From an uncultured Pirellula sp. (GTDB taxonomy: Bacteria; Planctomycetota; Planctomycetia; Pirellulales; Pirellulaceae), in assembly GCA_903892355.1 (NCBI GenBank), contig CAITIE010000100.1, forward strand, positions 1-44,143: 44,143 bases of DNA, given 5' to 3'. The position numbers and the translations under genes are program-made. The notes beneath the pieces were generated by a model that did no database searches, was not told where the DNA came from, and was given only the letters and a program-made list of their open reading frames with translations. This document shows, piece after piece, positions 42,615-44,143 of the stretch. How positions within the stretch are numbered: position 1 is the first letter of the stretch; the number at the start of each line of letters is the position of its first letter.

Positions 42615-43778
42615 TCATTCAGGTCGGTAGCCTGGCTGTCCACCCTCGAGCGCGAAGAACTCGCACCATACCGGCATATGATTGCTAACCTGGGACGCTT
42701 GATCGGGCGTTAGATTGTATTGCCTGAGAAAGTCGACGGTGCCCGAACGTCCGGTGAACTCGTCGGTCGCTCGCGACGGAAAGATGATGTTATCGAGCAT
42801 CTCATCGCCTGTAATGGTCGTCGCTATACCTTCGAGCGCAAAGAGCATTCCCATGTTCCGCAAGGATGCCATCTGTGTGTCCCCGCAGCCGAAATCTCCA
42901 GCAAGAATAATGTCGTCCTCACCACGTCCATCTTGGCGGATGCTTTTGACCAAATCGGGAAGCAGTTGAACCTCTCGAGCACCGCCGGTGGGACTGACCA
43001 AGACATTCACCAACGAAAACGTGAACGCCTCGGACTCGCTGGCTTGCCGCGATCGAAACCAGCCCACCAACGGCTCGTAATCCAATCGATCCGAAGGATC
43101 ATCTACAGTGTATAGCTGATAGCGATCGGTCTCGATTCGGTCGGTATCGAAGATAAACGCAAAGTGCATCGACTGATGGGGGGGGCCCACGCGAGGCCCA
43201 ATGCAATAATCGAAGCGTCGGTCCGATTGATTGATACGATCGATCAAGCGAGGAAGTGTATCGCGCTGCCGAGCGCTGATGTCTTGAAGGGCCACAACAT
43301 CGAAGTTCCGAACCAATCTCGCGACAATCTCCATGACCGCAATTTTGTTCGCCTTGGACTCGCCAAACGATTGCAAATTGAAGGTCGCAATTCGGACCGT
43401 GGGATTGATCGATTTTGGGGGGATCGAACCATTGGAAATGACTTGGGCACTTACCCATTTGGAAGTACGACCGAGTTCCGAGGGCCCATGTGGCATCGAC
43501 GTGCTTCGCAAGCTCGAGTTTGCTGCGACCTGGTTGCTGCCGTGGGATTTCGAAGAATGATTTGCATTCGCCGAAACTGAGGTCGCGGTGCCCGATGCGA
43601 CTCCCCACGATTGTGGGTTATGGATATCGCCAAGCCCATTCGAATTGGTCTCGGCGTTGGTCGAACGCGGTTCCAGGCGCAAGTGATGCCAGCCACCAAT
43701 GGTGTAGTGTTGCGAGCCGTAACCGACGGCCGCGATGAGTGCGATGAGCAGGAGGTAGCGTTTACGAAAAACAACCAT
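42615..43778 (-). CDS. Membrane-anchored endonuclease/exonuclease/phosphatase-fold protein
   Basis: An N-terminal hydrophobic helix (LLLIALIAAVGYG) anchors the protein; about 100 polar residues follow, then an EEP (DNase I-like) domain: RIATFNLQSFGE, VVALQDISARQ, YCIGPRVG, EPLVGWFRSR, IILAGDFGCGD and SNHMPVWCEF. Three positions differ from the usual active site: Asp for Glu in LQD, Gly for Asn in GDFG and Asn for Asp in SNH, so nuclease or phosphatase activity may be weak or altered. An in-frame GTG at 43808 is an alternative start. Convergent with sdaA. The domain should lie in the periplasm. Confidence 0.75.
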   Translation of the reverse strand: MVVFRKRYLLLIALIAAVGYGSQHYTIGGWHHLRLEPRSTNAETNSNGLGDIHNPQSWGVASGTATSVSANANHSSKSHGSNQVAANSSLRSTSMPHGPSELGRTSKWVSAQVISNGSIPPKSINPTVRIATFNLQSFGESKANKIAVMEIVARLVRNFDVVALQDISARQRDTLPRLIDRINQSDRRFDYCIGPRVGPPHQSMHFAFIFDTDRIETDRYQLYTVDDPSDRLDYEPLVGWFRSRQASESEAFTFSLVNVLVSPTGGAREVQLLPDLVKSIRQDGRGEDDIILAGDFGCGDTQMASLRNMGMLFALEGIATTITGDEMLDNIIFPSRATDEFTGRSGTVDFLRQYNLTPDQASQVSNHMPVWCEFFALEGGQPGYRPE

Positions 43779-43903
43779 GGTGAGGTTGGTATCGACCGTA
43801 ACCGGCACCCACTTTTGCGCGGTTTGCCCGCCACTTCAAAATGCTCTTGTACGAGAAAGGAGTTTTACGATTATTCCGACTGCGACGGCAGGCGATCTTT
43901 CCA

Positions 43904-44042
<139 letters not shown>

Positions 44043-44066
44043 GATGAAACCGAATCGATTACGATT

Positions 44067-44115
44067 ACGAGCACCATTTCATTGAGCACGAGCACCATTT
44101 CATTGAGCACGAGCA
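44067..44115. repeat. 21-bp direct repeat following the hexanucleotide tract
   Basis: Two exact copies of ACGAGCACCATTTCATTGAGC, cut here only as the unit start ACGAGCACC (44067-44087 and 44088-44108), with a partial third (44109-44115). Each unit contains GAGCACGAGC at its junction, so it looks like a composite derived from the hexamer family with a TTTCATT insert. Confidence 0.85.
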
Positions 44116-44143
44116 GGAGAGAAAGCGCTCACGAGGGAGAGCA

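Overview
The window looks like a chromosomal segment of a planctomycete, most likely of the Pirellulales. The support is two Tat-exported DUF1501 proteins, paired membrane proteins that begin with the planctomycete-style motif MSDNPYxP, a very long secretin, lipoproteins and Pro/Ala-rich exported proteins without obvious relatives, moderate GC, and many short in-frame tandem repeats. I recognised no rRNA, tRNA, CRISPR array, transposase, integrase or phage gene. The lineage is an inference from gene content; no marker gene fixes the species.

Layout. 1-300: the end of a (CGAGCA)n tract. 0.3-10.4 kb: mixed genes, namely a zinc-ribbon/membrane protein (-), an FAD oxidoreductase (+), pyroglutamyl-peptidase (-), an exported leucine-rich-repeat protein (+), a Pro/Ala/Thr-rich exported protein translationally coupled to a NifS-like cysteine desulfurase (+), and two tandem paralogous membrane proteins (-). 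10.6-13.7 kb: two DUF1501 proteins. 13.8-20.5 kb: a same-strand run containing a radical SAM protein, a small unknown protein, a Ycf46-type AAA+ ATPase, a Ycf35/DUF1257 protein, a DUF2997 protein, a zinc-ribbon membrane protein with a signal-peptidase-like but apparently inactive domain, a TPR protein and PilT. 20.6-26.4 kb: a tight run with a lipoprotein, an aspartoacylase/DoeB-type deacylase, an MFS transporter, an M81/MlrC-type protein and an enolase-superfamily enzyme. 26.4-26.8 kb: a repeat-bearing gap. 26.8-31.5 kb: a secretin coupled to a lipoprotein. 31.5-35.8 kb: a MoxR/chelatase-type ATPase (-) divergent from a UvrD/PcrA helicase (+). 35.8-41.0 kb (-): an electron-transfer operon of a cyclic-nucleotide-binding four-cluster ferredoxin, a diheme b-type membrane cytochrome and a decaheme cytochrome c. 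41.2-43.8 kb: L-serine dehydratase (+) and a membrane-anchored endonuclease/exonuclease/phosphatase-fold protein (-). The right edge is a second long (CTCGTG)n tract.

Two groups deserve most attention. The first is the redox operon: its ferredoxin subunit carries two cyclic-nucleotide-type domains in the same chain as the iron-sulfur domain, it has its own membrane cytochrome b and anchored decaheme, and no catalytic subunit is visible. The second is the cluster linking plastid/cyanobacterial-type Ycf46 and Ycf35 with DUF2997, a pseudo-signal-peptidase, a TPR protein and the pilus retraction ATPase. At DNA level the notable items are a three-tier nested inverted repeat ending at the start codon at 6235 and three dispersed tracts of the same hexanucleotide family.
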